This document shows positions 17,834-26,335 of a DNA stretch of 64,000 bases, one piece after another. The translations under genes and the position numbers were made by a program. Source of the DNA: Bacillus chungangensis (lineage in GTDB: Bacteria; Bacillota; Bacilli; Bacillales; Bacillaceae_C); contig NZ_JAUSTT010000010.1 of NCBI RefSeq assembly GCF_030812995.1, forward strand, positions 1 through 64,000, in the 5' to 3' direction. The notes under the pieces are model-generated. The model saw only the letters and a list, made by a program, of their open reading frames with translations. It searched no databases and was not told the DNA's origin. Position 1 is the first letter of the stretch. The number at the start of each line of letters is the position of its first letter.

Positions 17834-19284
17834 GATGATCTCCCCTTTTCATTAGTAAGTGAAAGTAGTTTGGTGAAAATATCGGTTAACGTATTTCTGT
17901 TACCAACATTCCCAGGAAAAACGATATACGGAATGCCTCTAAAACGGGATTCCTTTCCTGTTAGTAAAACAGGCACACCGGCAGCTGCTTGACCTAAGAT
18001 TTTTGCTTTTTTAATTTCCAAGGCTTTCGTAGCGATATCGCTGGAAGTAATGCCGCCCTTGGCCATAATAAATTTTGGCGTCGCTGTTAAAGAGCGTACG
18101 ACATCTACAAGTATGCTAGAAATCGTTTGACTATAATGTAGGTTCTCGAGTTTATTTGCGGTCTTTATCACCTTCCGACTCGTGTAAATAACAGTATCTT
18201 CGCCACTTAAAATGTATTGCCTTAACAATTCACATACTCTTCTGAATTCCCCTTGCCTTTTTAATGGATTTAATATTTTTTCGATATTCACTTCAATAGA
18301 TCTAACATGTAATTGCGAAAATAAATCGGTTAGTTGGTTTGTGGTTTTTTTCGTATGAGACCCGACAATAAGCAAACCTCCATATTGCCCTCCATTACTT
18401 TTTGCAACCAATTTAGAAGCAGTTAAAAATTGTTTGTTTTCTATTCCTCCAATTGACTTTACGAAAGAGGCGGCTGTTCGAAACAAAAAGCGTTTTCCAT
18501 GACTGATAGCTTGTAAGACGGCTAAAGAAACAACATCCAAATCATCATAGTTTGCAGCATTAACGACAATTGGCTGATTCTTTTTTGCTGATAATAAAAT
18601 CGTTCGTACTTTATCTATTCCACCTTGGCGAATATCATTTATTGAAATGGTTAACACATCTTTAGCTTGGTATACTCCAGCTGTTTTTTCCGCCACCCAT
18701 TTTGGCAAATTTGCAGTCGAAAATCCAAAGACTGCATCATTGGCGAATTCCGTTTCATTTACTGGTACAAACGTGTTTTCCTCAAACAAATAATGTGTGT
18801 TATCTAATGTATATCTTTTTCCTTCAAAAAAAGCTGGTATGATAAGGTGTCCAGCAATTTCCCAATTCGATTTTTCTGCTAATGTTTTTTCAATAACAGA
18901 AATTTCTAATGGGTAATGGCCTCTCAAGGTTGAATCACTTCGACTAATAATCGAAAAGTCGATATGGAGTTCTTTGCAGATTTCTACGATATTACGAATA
19001 ATTTCCTGATTGATTTTTTCGGTCCGTTCAGGTGCATAACTTCTCGTGTTTGTTAATATATAAAGGACATTCCGATCATCTGATAGTCCTTCTCGAATCC
19101 ATTCCTTTTCCCAGCTTGTTATCACATAAACATCATGAACAGTTTGCACTCCTGTTGGATCGTCATCTAAAACGATGAATTTATGATTACTTTGTTTAAG
19201 GTGATTTAAAATGTCTTCTCTTCGTTGAGACCCTTCAGTTGTTGTGATCAACTTTTCATACATCGATTGTAATGTCTTATTCAC
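17815..19284 (-). CDS. Four-carbon acid sugar kinase family (DUF1537/OtnK type)
   Basis: A 489-residue kinase. The N-terminal substrate domain carries VLDDDPTGVQTVHD, SRSDSTLRGHYPLE and NTRSYAPER; the C-terminal nucleotide domain carries KGGITSSDIATKAL and GQAAAGVPVLL, all diagnostic for DUF1537. Characterised members phosphorylate 3-oxo-tetronate, erythronate, threonate or related acids. It starts at a GTG (19284) with AGGGAGG seven bases upstream; the overlapping ATG frame stops after three codons. It is translationally coupled to the ThDP carboligase, so it probably acts in the same pathway. Confidence 0.88.
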   Translation of the reverse strand: MNKTLQSMYEKLITTTEGSQRREDILNHLKQSNHKFIVLDDDPTGVQTVHDVYVITSWEKEWIREGLSDDRNVLYILTNTRSYAPERTEKINQEIIRNIVEICKELHIDFSIISRSDSTLRGHYPLEISVIEKTLAEKSNWEIAGHLIIPAFFEGKRYTLDNTHYLFEENTFVPVNETEFANDAVFGFSTANLPKWVAEKTAGVYQAKDVLTISINDIRQGGIDKVRTILLSAKKNQPIVVNAANYDDLDVVSLAVLQAISHGKRFLFRTAASFVKSIGGIENKQFLTASKLVAKSNGGQYGGLLIVGSHTKKTTNQLTDLFSQLHVRSIEVNIEKILNPLKRQGEFRRVCELLRQYILSGEDTVIYTSRKVIKTANKLENLHYSQTISSILVDVVRSLTATPKFIMAKGGITSSDIATKALEIKKAKILGQAAAGVPVLLTGKESRFRGIPYIVFPGNVGNRNTLTDIFTKLLSLTNEKGRSSWQNKK

Positions 19285-19335
19285 GATTCATCCTCCCTTC
19301 ACGGTTCATTTCAAGTTAATCCCGTTCACCCAAAA

Positions 19336-20283
19336 TTACTTTACGAAAGCAATATCGAGAAGTTCTTCCACTGCGGCTGCGATTCTTGATGCTCTAAGTT
19401 CGAAGAAATCCAATAATTCAGGCATTTTCCCTGAAACACCAAATCGGTCGTTTGTACCGATTCTTTTTAATCTAACTGGCTGATGTTCCGCTAAAACCTC
19501 AGCAACTGCACTTCCCAGTCCGCCGATAATCGAGTGCTCCTCAACTGTGACTACACATTTCGTTTTGGCAGCCGATTGTACGACAGAGCCGATGTCAATT
19601 GGTTTAATAGTATGAACATGAATCACTTCGGCTTTAATTCCTTTTTGCGCTAGTTGTTTAGCAGCTTTGAATGTTTCATCCAACATGATACCTGTGCTGA
19701 TGAGTGTAACATCGGTGCCATCGCGATATTTTATTGCTTTCCCAATCTCAAAATGGTCTTTTTGTGTTGTAACGATAGGAACAGGGAGTTTGCCTACACG
19801 CAAGTATACTGGCCCTTCAAAGTGATAGGCTGCTTCTACTGCTTTCTCCATTTCTAGCGAGTCAGCTGGTACGATTACTGTCATTCTTGGCAGTGAACGC
19901 ATTAAGGAAATATCCTCAAGCGGCAAGTGAGTGGCTCCCTCTTGAGCTGCGGAAGTGCCTGCATTATGACCGATAATTTTTACGTTTTTATTGGAGTAGC
20001 AAACCGAAATCCGCATCTGATCATAGGCTCGTCCTGTAAGGAAGTTCGCATAGGCATTTGCAAAAGGAATTTTTCCAGCAATGGCCAATCCCGCCGCTGT
20101 TCCCACTAGATCACATTCTGAAATTCCAATGTTAAAAAATCGATTCGGAAAATGATCATTAAAGTAATTTGTCATATTTGATTTCGCACAATCTGCATCT
20201 AATACAACAATATTTTGATGCTGCTTTCCAAGCCGAATAAGTGCCTCGCTAAATCCTTCACGTGGTGCTTTTAGCTCTGTCAT
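19336..20283 (-). CDS. Transketolase, C-terminal subunit
   Basis: A 315-residue pyrimidine-domain plus C-terminal half of a split transketolase. It has the catalytic glutamate region RFFNIGISECDLVGTAAGLA, then GHNAGTSAAQEGATHLPLED, and the transketolase C-terminal domain with VTVEEHSIIGGLGSAVAE. It follows the N-terminal subunit after one base, so the two surely form one enzyme. AAGGAG precedes the ATG. Split transketolases often serve specialised sugar pathways rather than the pentose phosphate cycle. Confidence 0.93.
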   Translation of the reverse strand: MTELKAPREGFSEALIRLGKQHQNIVVLDADCAKSNMTNYFNDHFPNRFFNIGISECDLVGTAAGLAIAGKIPFANAYANFLTGRAYDQMRISVCYSNKNVKIIGHNAGTSAAQEGATHLPLEDISLMRSLPRMTVIVPADSLEMEKAVEAAYHFEGPVYLRVGKLPVPIVTTQKDHFEIGKAIKYRDGTDVTLISTGIMLDETFKAAKQLAQKGIKAEVIHVHTIKPIDIGSVVQSAAKTKCVVTVEEHSIIGGLGSAVAEVLAEHQPVRLKRIGTNDRFGVSGKMPELLDFFELRASRIAAAVEELLDIAFVK

Positions 20284-20284
20284 A

Positions 20285-21109
20285 TTAAACCAACTCCTTC
20301 AACGCCAAGTCTAATTCCTTATCATTTGGTGCTAAACCATGCCACTTATGTGTATCCTCCATGAATGAGATGCCTTTTCCCTTTACAGTATGGGCTAAAA
20401 TAGCGGTTGGTTTCCCTTTTGTACGCTTAGCTTCTTTGAACGCCTCATCAACTTCAATTAAGTTATGGCCATTCATTTCAATGACATGCCAGCCAAATGC
20501 TCTCCATTTTGCAGGAAAATCTTTCATTCCTTTTATGTTTTCTACAAAATCATCCAATTGAATTTTGTTCCAATCGATAATAGCGCATACGTTATCTAAA
20601 TTGTAGTGTGCAGTTGTCATCGCGGCTTCCCACACTTGCCCTTCTTGGGACTCGCCATCACCAATCATGACATAAGCATGTCTTGATTTTCCGTCTAACT
20701 TTGCTGCTAGAGCAACTCCATTGGCTACCGACAAACCTTGTCCAAGCGACCCCGATGATATATCAACCCCCGGAATATGTTCACCACAAGGGTGGCCATG
20801 CAAGCGGCCATCGACATCCCTGAATGTCATCAGCTCTTCTATAGGGAAAAAACCTTTCTCCGCTAACACTGAATAGTATACTGGGGTACAGTGTCCTTTT
20901 GATAAGAAAAAACAATCGCGATTTTCCCAGTCTGGATTTTTTGGATCAACATTTAAGTGTTCAAAGAAGAGGACTGTCATTAATTCTGTTGCCGACAATG
21001 AGCCGCCTGGATGACCACTGCCTGCATGATGTGTCATCCTGATAATGTGGCGGCGAATTCTTTTTGCTAGAACTTGCAATTCTTTTTTCTTCTCCTCTGT
21101 TAACGCCAT
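20285..21109 (-). CDS. Transketolase, N-terminal (ThDP-binding) subunit
   Basis: A 274-residue partner of the preceding gene. It carries HHAGSGHPGGSLSATELM, FFLSKGHCTPVYY and the Mg-ThDP motif GDGESQEGQVWEAAM ending in DWNK. It is the first gene of the operon tktN-tktC-kinase-carboligase-isomerase on the minus strand. AAGGAAGG precedes the ATG. A motif shared with the iclR promoter lies 17 bp upstream of the start codon, between the gene and its likely promoter. Confidence 0.94.
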   Translation of the reverse strand: MALTEEKKKELQVLAKRIRRHIIRMTHHAGSGHPGGSLSATELMTVLFFEHLNVDPKNPDWENRDCFFLSKGHCTPVYYSVLAEKGFFPIEELMTFRDVDGRLHGHPCGEHIPGVDISSGSLGQGLSVANGVALAAKLDGKSRHAYVMIGDGESQEGQVWEAAMTTAHYNLDNVCAIIDWNKIQLDDFVENIKGMKDFPAKWRAFGWHVIEMNGHNLIEVDEAFKEAKRTKGKPTAILAHTVKGKGISFMEDTHKWHGLAPNDKELDLALKELV

Positions 21110-21125
21110 TTAATCCTTCCTTTCT

Positions 21126-21150
21126 GTTGCTTATTAAGAAACAACGTTTC
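21126..21150. promoter_or_regulatory. Candidate IclR operator, copy A
   Basis: A 25-bp sequence ending in the palindrome GAAACAACGTTTC and beginning GTTGCTTATTAAG. The same 25 bp, with two substitutions, lies upstream of iclR at 22199-22223. A further inverted repeat CGTTG...CAACG lies at 21172-21190. Repeated only upstream of these two transcription units, it is the obvious candidate operator for the adjacent IclR protein. Confidence 0.65.
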
Positions 21151-21275
21151 AATATAGTGATAAAAAAATATCGTTGCATATTATACAACGTCGTTTCGTT
21201 TAAATTGTTTAAAAAAATAATAACATTCGAAACTTTTCCTTGCAAGCATTTTTTATAAATTTTCTAACTATTCAA

Positions 21276-21310
21276 TACTAAAAAGGCATGATCTCGCTGA
21301 TCATGCCTTT
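21276..21310 (-). terminator. Terminator after iclR
   Basis: A perfect 12-bp stem (AAAGGCATGATC / GATCATGCCTTT, loop TCGCT) is followed on the minus strand by TTTTTAG. It lies 13 bp beyond the iclR stop, ending its transcript before the transketolase promoter. Confidence 0.88.
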
Positions 21311-21322
21311 AAAATTTTTTTA

Positions 21323-22081
21323 TTAATCTGCTTTTTTATATCCTAATCGTTCGGATACTTTTCTGCATACAGCTATTAACTCGTCTTTCAAAGTGTTGAT
21401 TATAGCATCGCTCATTCTCATTGATGGCCCAGAAATACTTATTGCTGCAACAACCTCGCCACTATGGTTAAAAATCGGAGCAGCTACACACTTTATTCCA
21501 ATTTCATTTTCTTCTTTTTCAATCCCATAACCTTTATTTTTTATTTCTGCTAAATTTTTAAACAAATCTTCCTTATTTGTAATTGTATTTTCGGTATGCT
21601 TCGGCAAACCCATTTGTTCGATAATGTTTAAAACCTCTTCTTTTGGCAAATAAGCAAGTATTGTCTTCCCGGCACTTGTACAGTGCATTGGTACACGTTT
21701 TCCTACTTGGGAATGCATGCGCAAAGTTTCATTTCCTTCTAATTTTTCAATATACACTGCCTCTTTTTGAGAATAGATCACTAAATGTATCACCTCGTTT
21801 GTCTTCTCTTCCAATTGTCTTAAAAAAGGCATCGCTTCTTTCCGAATATCAATAGAATCCAGCAATTTTGCACTTAATTCCAAATATTGATATCCAAGTC
21901 GATACTTTTTTGTCTCCAAATCTTGTTCAATAAACCCATGCTTCATTAACGTAGCCAAAATACGGAAAACGGAACTTTTATTCAGGTCTATTTTGTTGGC
22001 CAGCTCTGTTACTCCAAAACCATCTTTTCGAGAGCTTACAAGTTTTATAATTGTTAATGCTCTATCAATTGATTTAATCAT
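21323..22081 (-). CDS. IclR-family transcriptional regulator
   Basis: A 252-residue regulator: N-terminal winged helix (GVTELANKIDLNKSSVFRIL) and C-terminal IclR effector domain (PMHCTSAGKTILAYL, and GEVVAAISISGPSMRM). It lies directly upstream of, and in line with, the transketolase-carboligase operon but has its own terminator. E. coli AllR, an IclR protein, senses glyoxylate in ureide metabolism; a similar role here is an attractive but unproven inference. Confidence 0.9.
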   Translation of the reverse strand: MIKSIDRALTIIKLVSSRKDGFGVTELANKIDLNKSSVFRILATLMKHGFIEQDLETKKYRLGYQYLELSAKLLDSIDIRKEAMPFLRQLEEKTNEVIHLVIYSQKEAVYIEKLEGNETLRMHSQVGKRVPMHCTSAGKTILAYLPKEEVLNIIEQMGLPKHTENTITNKEDLFKNLAEIKNKGYGIEKEENEIGIKCVAAPIFNHSGEVVAAISISGPSMRMSDAIINTLKDELIAVCRKVSERLGYKKAD

Positions 22082-22198
22082 ATTTTTTCACCTAGCTATT
22101 CTATGCATTTTGACCTTTACATATATTTTTTCTTTTAAACTTACTCTCTATTCCTTCAATAGAACCACCTTATTGCAACGATTTTTTAAAAATACTAC

Positions 22199-22223
22199 GT
22201 TGCTTACTAAGAAACAATGTTTC
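22199..22223. promoter_or_regulatory. Candidate IclR operator, copy B
   Basis: Matches the 25-bp motif at 21126-21150 except for two pyrimidine changes; its palindromic core is GAAACAATGTTTC. An inverted repeat GCAACG...CGTTGC (about 22174-22203) overlaps its edge. It lies 118 bp upstream of the iclR start, suggesting autoregulation. Confidence 0.62.
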
Positions 22224-22426
22224 CTTTACATGATTGTAGCAAGGTTTTAAGCAGTTTTCAATCATTTCTGTAAAATCACATTTCGAATAGTCATATTTAT
22301 TTGATTAGATTTATCATTTATTTATCTTACTTACGAACCACTAATGCTTTAAGATTTAGATTGAAAAGAATGAAAAAAGATTCATGCAATTTGTTTTAAA
22401 CGAGGTAAAAGTTAACATAAGAATAC

Positions 22427-22456
22427 GCAAAAAAAGATGAGCAATTGCTCATCTCT
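22427..22456 (-). terminator. Terminator after the VanY-type gene
   Basis: The perfect palindrome AGATGAGCAATTGCTCATCT is followed on the minus strand by TTTTTTGCG, 26 bp beyond the carboxypeptidase stop. Confidence 0.9.
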
Positions 22457-22480
22457 CATTTTCGTGGTATCCAGCATGTA

Positions 22481-23272
22481 TTAAATTTTCTTCACATGAT
22501 TAAAAAATTCTTCTAACGTCCAATCTTTCTCATACATCATTTTTGCAGCATCTTCTCCTACATAACGAAAATGCCATGGTTCATATTGATACTGTGTTAT
22601 ACCTTCTTTTTCCTTTGGATAGCGGAGAATAAATCCAAATCGGTGAGCATTCTCGCACAGCCATATTCCTTCAGCTTGCAATCCAAAGTTTTCTGTTAGC
22701 AAATAGCCTTCACTTTCACTGCTAATATCCATAGCTAATCCTGATTGATGTTCACTCGTTCCTGGAATAGCTACAGCTTGTTCAGCCTTTTCCTTGCCAA
22801 CACGATTGATTTCTGCTGCCAAAACCGCCTTTTGACGATCATAAGAACGGTATCCGGAAACTGCATAAAGAATCACACCTTCCTCCTTTGCAGCAGCAAA
22901 CATATTTTCTAATGCTTCGGCTGCCTCTCTGCGCATGTAGCTTTTTTCAACATCCTCATCACCAAAAGAAAATGCAACATTTGGACGAACTAAATCATTC
23001 GGAGCATAGTCGGCTGGCAAATAAAATTCCTTATTCATTAAAGAAAGGATATTCTCTGGATTCAAAATCACTTTTTTTCCGTCGACCTCATTGATTTCAT
23101 TAAAATATGCGGCTTCCAATACTAAATCGTCCTGAGCGGCATCCTCTTTCTCTTTCTTTACTTCTTTCGGTGGATTTTCCTTTTTGGCTGTATTTTTTTC
23201 TCCTTGTGCTTCATTTAAACTACAGGCACAAAGCAAGCATAATGCAGCAGTGACCGATATTAGTCGTTTCAT
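22481..23272 (-). CDS. D-alanyl-D-alanine carboxypeptidase, VanY/M15B lipoprotein
   Basis: A 263-residue exported zinc peptidase that trims peptidoglycan stem peptides. The N-terminus is a lipoprotein signal with lipobox LLCACS (Cys near 16). The M15B motifs are visible: SGYRSYDRQKAVL, GTSEHQSGLAMDIS (zinc His and Asp) and EPWHFRYVG (catalytic Glu and zinc His). A charged linker (KKENPPKEVKKEKED) separates the anchor from the catalytic domain. It is transcribed alone with its own terminator. Confidence 0.9.
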   Translation of the reverse strand: MKRLISVTAALCLLCACSLNEAQGEKNTAKKENPPKEVKKEKEDAAQDDLVLEAAYFNEINEVDGKKVILNPENILSLMNKEFYLPADYAPNDLVRPNVAFSFGDEDVEKSYMRREAAEALENMFAAAKEEGVILYAVSGYRSYDRQKAVLAAEINRVGKEKAEQAVAIPGTSEHQSGLAMDISSESEGYLLTENFGLQAEGIWLCENAHRFGFILRYPKEKEGITQYQYEPWHFRYVGEDAAKMMYEKDWTLEEFFNHVKKI

Positions 23273-23545
23273 TCAACCCTTCACCTTTTCCCTTTAAAAT
23301 GCGTGTTCATTGCTTTATCACATAGCACAATCCTAAAGGATAGAGAACATGTAAAGTTGCAATGATGAAACCCTCCATTTCATTGAAAATCTACCTTTCC
23401 AATGAAAAGTGTACCAAAAAATCCAGAGATTGTGGTAAAAAAAATGAATTGAAAAAGTTCAAACAATTAACCTCTTTTTTTAAGTATAGGTCTCTCTCCG
23501 CAAAAGTCCTGTATTGAACATTTACAATGTCATCATATAATAAGA

Positions 23546-23583
23546 ATAAAAAAGCGAGCAGACGACTGTTATCGTCCACTCGC
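23546..23583 (-). terminator. Terminator after deoD
   Basis: Stem GCGAG...CTCGC with an inner GACGA / TCGTC pairing, followed on the minus strand by TTTTTTATTC, 12 bp after the deoD stop. Confidence 0.85.
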
Positions 23584-23595
23584 TATTTAACTTTT

Positions 23596-24297
23596 TTATT
23601 TGATAGCAGCTTCTAGAGAAACTTCTATCATGTCATGAAAAGTGGTCTGCCTTTCAAACGAAGTTGTTTCTTCCCCAGTTAGAATATGATCGCTCACTGT
23701 CAATACGGAAAGTGCTTTGCGGCCAAATTTAGCAGCTAATGTATAAAGTGCTGCCGTTTCCATTTCAATTGCTAAAATGCCGTATCTCGCCCATTTTTCA
23801 TGTTCTGCATTTTCATTATAAAACGAATCGGCTGTAAATACATTTCCAACCTTTAGATTCAAACCCTTTTCTAGACCAGAATCATATGCTTTTTTCAAAA
23901 GCTCAAAGTTCGCTGTCGGCGCATAGTCCACACCACCAAAAGTCAAGCGGTTCATTTGCGAATCTGTAGAAGCACTCATAGCAAGTATAACATCTCTTAC
24001 TTTTACATCTTTTTGAATTGCGCCGCAAGTGCCTACTCTAATCAAGCGCTGCACATGATAGCTTTCCATCAATTCATGAATATAGATAGAAATCGATGGC
24101 ACCCCCATACCCGTTCCTTGAACAGAAATGCGATTGCCTTTGTATGTACCTGTAAAACCAAACATATTGCGAACTTCATTGTAGCATGTTACATTTTCGA
24201 GAAATGTTTTCGCTATATATTTTGCACGTAAAGGGTCTCCAGGAAGCAGCACCGTTTCCGCAATTTCATTTTCTTTTGCACCAATATGAATACTCAT
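23596..24297 (-). CDS. deoD: Purine nucleoside phosphorylase, DeoD type
   Basis: A 233-residue hexameric phosphorylase that splits purine nucleosides to base and (deoxy)ribose-1-phosphate. Family motifs: [13 protein letters not shown] (phosphate binding), [26 protein letters not shown] (substrate glutamates) and [22 protein letters not shown] precedes the ATG. A single-gene transcript ending in its own terminator; it can feed purine bases into the catabolic genes nearby, but nothing shows co-regulation. Confidence 0.96.
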   Translation of the reverse strand: MSIHIGAKENEIAETVLLPGDPLRAKYIAKTFLENVTCYNEVRNMFGFTGTYKGNRISVQGTGMGVPSISIYIHELMESYHVQRLIRVGTCGAIQKDVKVRDVILAMSASTDSQMNRLTFGGVDYAPTANFELLKKAYDSGLEKGLNLKVGNVFTADSFYNENAEHEKWARYGILAIEMETAALYTLAAKFGRKALSVLTVSDHILTGEETTSFERQTTFHDMIEVSLEAAIK

Positions 24298-24403
24298 ATA
24301 AATCCTCCCATTTACATCAACTTCTATTCTATCACCAGTTTAAGACTTTCCAAACAAGCTTGCAAGCGATCGTTGAAACTTCAAACATACTTTTAAAAAT
24401 GCA

Positions 24404-24640
24404 TCATCGCGTTCGTTGTTTCACAACCTCACTCAGATATTTTTCCCATGCTTCATCAAAAATGACCATACTAGCTAAATAGTCCCCATTTAATTCTAGA
24501 TATTGACTAATTTCATGATAGTCGGACGAATGTTTTGGAAAACTGTGATCGTCATGGGCTGCATTGGCAAACTTTGTTATGTCATCAACTTCTTTTGGAT
24601 CTCTATGGGTCATGAGAAATTGGTAAAATGATTTGCTCAA
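24404..24640 (-). CDS. yozE: YozE-family (UPF0346) small protein
   Basis: A 78-residue acidic cytoplasmic protein with the family signature KSFYQFLMTHRDP, FANAAHDDHSFPKHSSDYHE and YLELNGDYLASM. Function unknown in Bacillus. I start at the TTG at 24640: AAAGGA lies ten bases before it, whereas a GTG at 24649 is adjacent to the site and too close. Confidence 0.88.
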   Translation of the reverse strand: MSKSFYQFLMTHRDPKEVDDITKFANAAHDDHSFPKHSSDYHEISQYLELNGDYLASMVIFDEAWEKYLSEVVKQRTR

Positions 24641-24649
24641 TATGATCAC

Positions 24650-25073
24650 ATCCTTTATATTTAGTCTCTTCTATTGTTACAAATATTCACAAACAAGCAT
24701 ACAGAAACAGTTTATAAACACCCATCAAAATGATTGTGAAGATAACTAGTCCAAACTCACTCTTCATCCTAATTGGATTTGTATTATAATGCAACTACTT
24801 TTTTGCCTTAAACAAGACTAAAATGTATCTTTACTTGCAGCTTCACGAAATGTTTCTATGGTCTTCATGATAAGACAATTGATGATTAGAAAAGAGAATT
24901 AAAAACGTTCACTTCATTGCTTGTAGGATCCCCTATAAACCAATCTAGGCTTCCACCTAGTCATCCCTCTCAGTCCGTTATATAGATTTAACACTTTCTG
25001 ATCTTTCGATTCCTTTATCATATAAGAATTTTGTAAGAAGTTCGTTAGAAAAAAAGCATATTTCATTGTTTAA
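24650..25073. other. Intergenic region, no gene recognised
   Basis: AT-rich DNA without a credible frame. An extended TATAAT-like hexamer (TGTATTATAATG near 24790) might be a promoter but has no good -35 and no gene follows. It is bounded on the right by repeat copy 5. Confidence 0.4.
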
Positions 25074-25351
25074 AATAAAGTGAAACTTCCATCAGTGGGG
25101 GTTTTCTTTTATCCCCCATACAAAGGATCTCAAGCTAAAAGCGCGACGTCCTCGAAAAAGGAAACCGCTTTTTCTTCGTGCGATGTATCACTGCCGAAGC
25201 TTTCCTTGTCCTGTCGCAACGCTTGAGTGACCTACGTCCTGTAGGCCCAAACCAATCGGACATTTGACTTTCAGTTATCTCCCACCTAGCGCTTCTGATT
25301 CCTCTTACTTCCCGAGGTGGGGGTCTTACTGCCAGTTAGATGTGGGATAAA
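25074..25351 (-). repeat. Dispersed hairpin-ended element, copy 5
   Basis: Long form. The ATAAAGTGAAACTTCCATCA edge and CAGTGGGGG arm are present, but the arm's partner is cut short (ATCCCCCATACAAAGG), so this terminal hairpin is weakened. The internal CTCGAAAAAGGAAACCGCTT stem and second hairpin CCCACCT / AGGTGGG are intact, then GTTAGATGTGGGATAAA. A small relic (CAAGCTAAGCGCAACTG) follows near 25400. Confidence 0.82.
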
Positions 25352-25571
25352 GTGAAATTACGTTGGCAGGGATTCAAATTTTCGTTAGAACAAGTCCCAA
25401 GCTAAGCGCAACTGCTTTGAAAAAAAATTGGCTGATGGGGATGAATCTTTATCTTGGAAGACGTTATTAGAGCTTAGATTACAGCTATCCTAACGTGATT
25501 TAAATATATCTGCTAGTTACATGCAGATACGATAGAAATTTCACTTCGTCAATTGCAAGGAGGCATAAGCA

Positions 25572-26330
25572 ATGAGAAAAAATGAGCTATTAAAAACAGT
25601 AAATGTATGTAAAACATACGTATTAGGAACTGAAGACGTTCATGCAGCTAAAAATATCAATTTGACTTTATACGAGGGGGATTTCACGGTTATTATGGGG
25701 AGTTCCGGTTCAGGAAAATCAACGCTGCTTTACATGCTAAGCGGCCTCGATAGTATCACTTCTGGAAAAGTTTATTTTAAAGGGGAACGAATGGATCGTT
25801 ATACCGAAAAAGAAATGAGTCTATTTAGAGCCAAAAATATTGGATATGTGTACCAAGCAATCAACTTAATTCCCGACTTTACCCTCTTTGAAAATATTGC
25901 TTTTCCTGGTTATATTGCCGGCAGGAAAAAGAAGCATGTGAAGAAAAAGGCACTTTCATTGTTGAATTTAATGGGGATTGAGAAACAGCAAGACCGTCTC
26001 CCTTCCCAAGTCTCCGGCGGCCAACAGCAAAGAGCTGCTATTGCAAGAGCGCTGATCAATGATCCTGATGTGATTTTTGCCGATGAGCCAACTGGTGCAC
26101 TAAGCCAAAAGCAAGGAATCGATGTACTCGACATTCTGACAGAAATGAATAGAAATGGACAGTCAATCGTCATGGTCACCCATGATTTAAAGGCTGCATG
26201 TAGAGCAGATCGTCTCATTCTTGTCAAAGATGGTGAAATTCATGGCAGCCTAGAATTAGAAAAATATCAACCAGAAGAGATATCAGCTCGTGAAAAAACG
26301 ATCTATTCTTATCTATCTAGAAAGGAGTAA
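25572..26330 (+). CDS. ABC transporter ATP-binding protein (MacB/LolD-like)
   Basis: A 252-residue ATPase: Walker A GSSGSGKSTL, signature VSGGQQQRAAIARAL, Walker B VIFADEPTGAL and H-loop MVTHD. It partners the FtsX-type permease 5 bp downstream. Such pairs extrude peptides or lipoproteins or act in antimicrobial peptide resistance. The usual BceRS-like two-component genes are absent nearby. AAGGAGG precedes the ATG. Confidence 0.93.
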   Translation: MRKNELLKTVNVCKTYVLGTEDVHAAKNINLTLYEGDFTVIMGSSGSGKSTLLYMLSGLDSITSGKVYFKGERMDRYTEKEMSLFRAKNIGYVYQAINLIPDFTLFENIAFPGYIAGRKKKHVKKKALSLLNLMGIEKQQDRLPSQVSGGQQQRAAIARALINDPDVIFADEPTGALSQKQGIDVLDILTEMNRNGQSIVMVTHDLKAACRADRLILVKDGEIHGSLELEKYQPEEISAREKTIYSYLSRKE

Positions 26331-26335
26331 AGACC

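Noticed and set aside
15120..21109. Sulfoquinovose (sulfo-transketolase) or apionate degradation as the operon's role
   Set aside because: Split transketolase and DUF1537 kinase occur in such pathways, but no sulfo-sugar isomerase, sulfoacetaldehyde enzyme, RuBisCO-like decarboxylase or transporter is present; kept only as an alternative.
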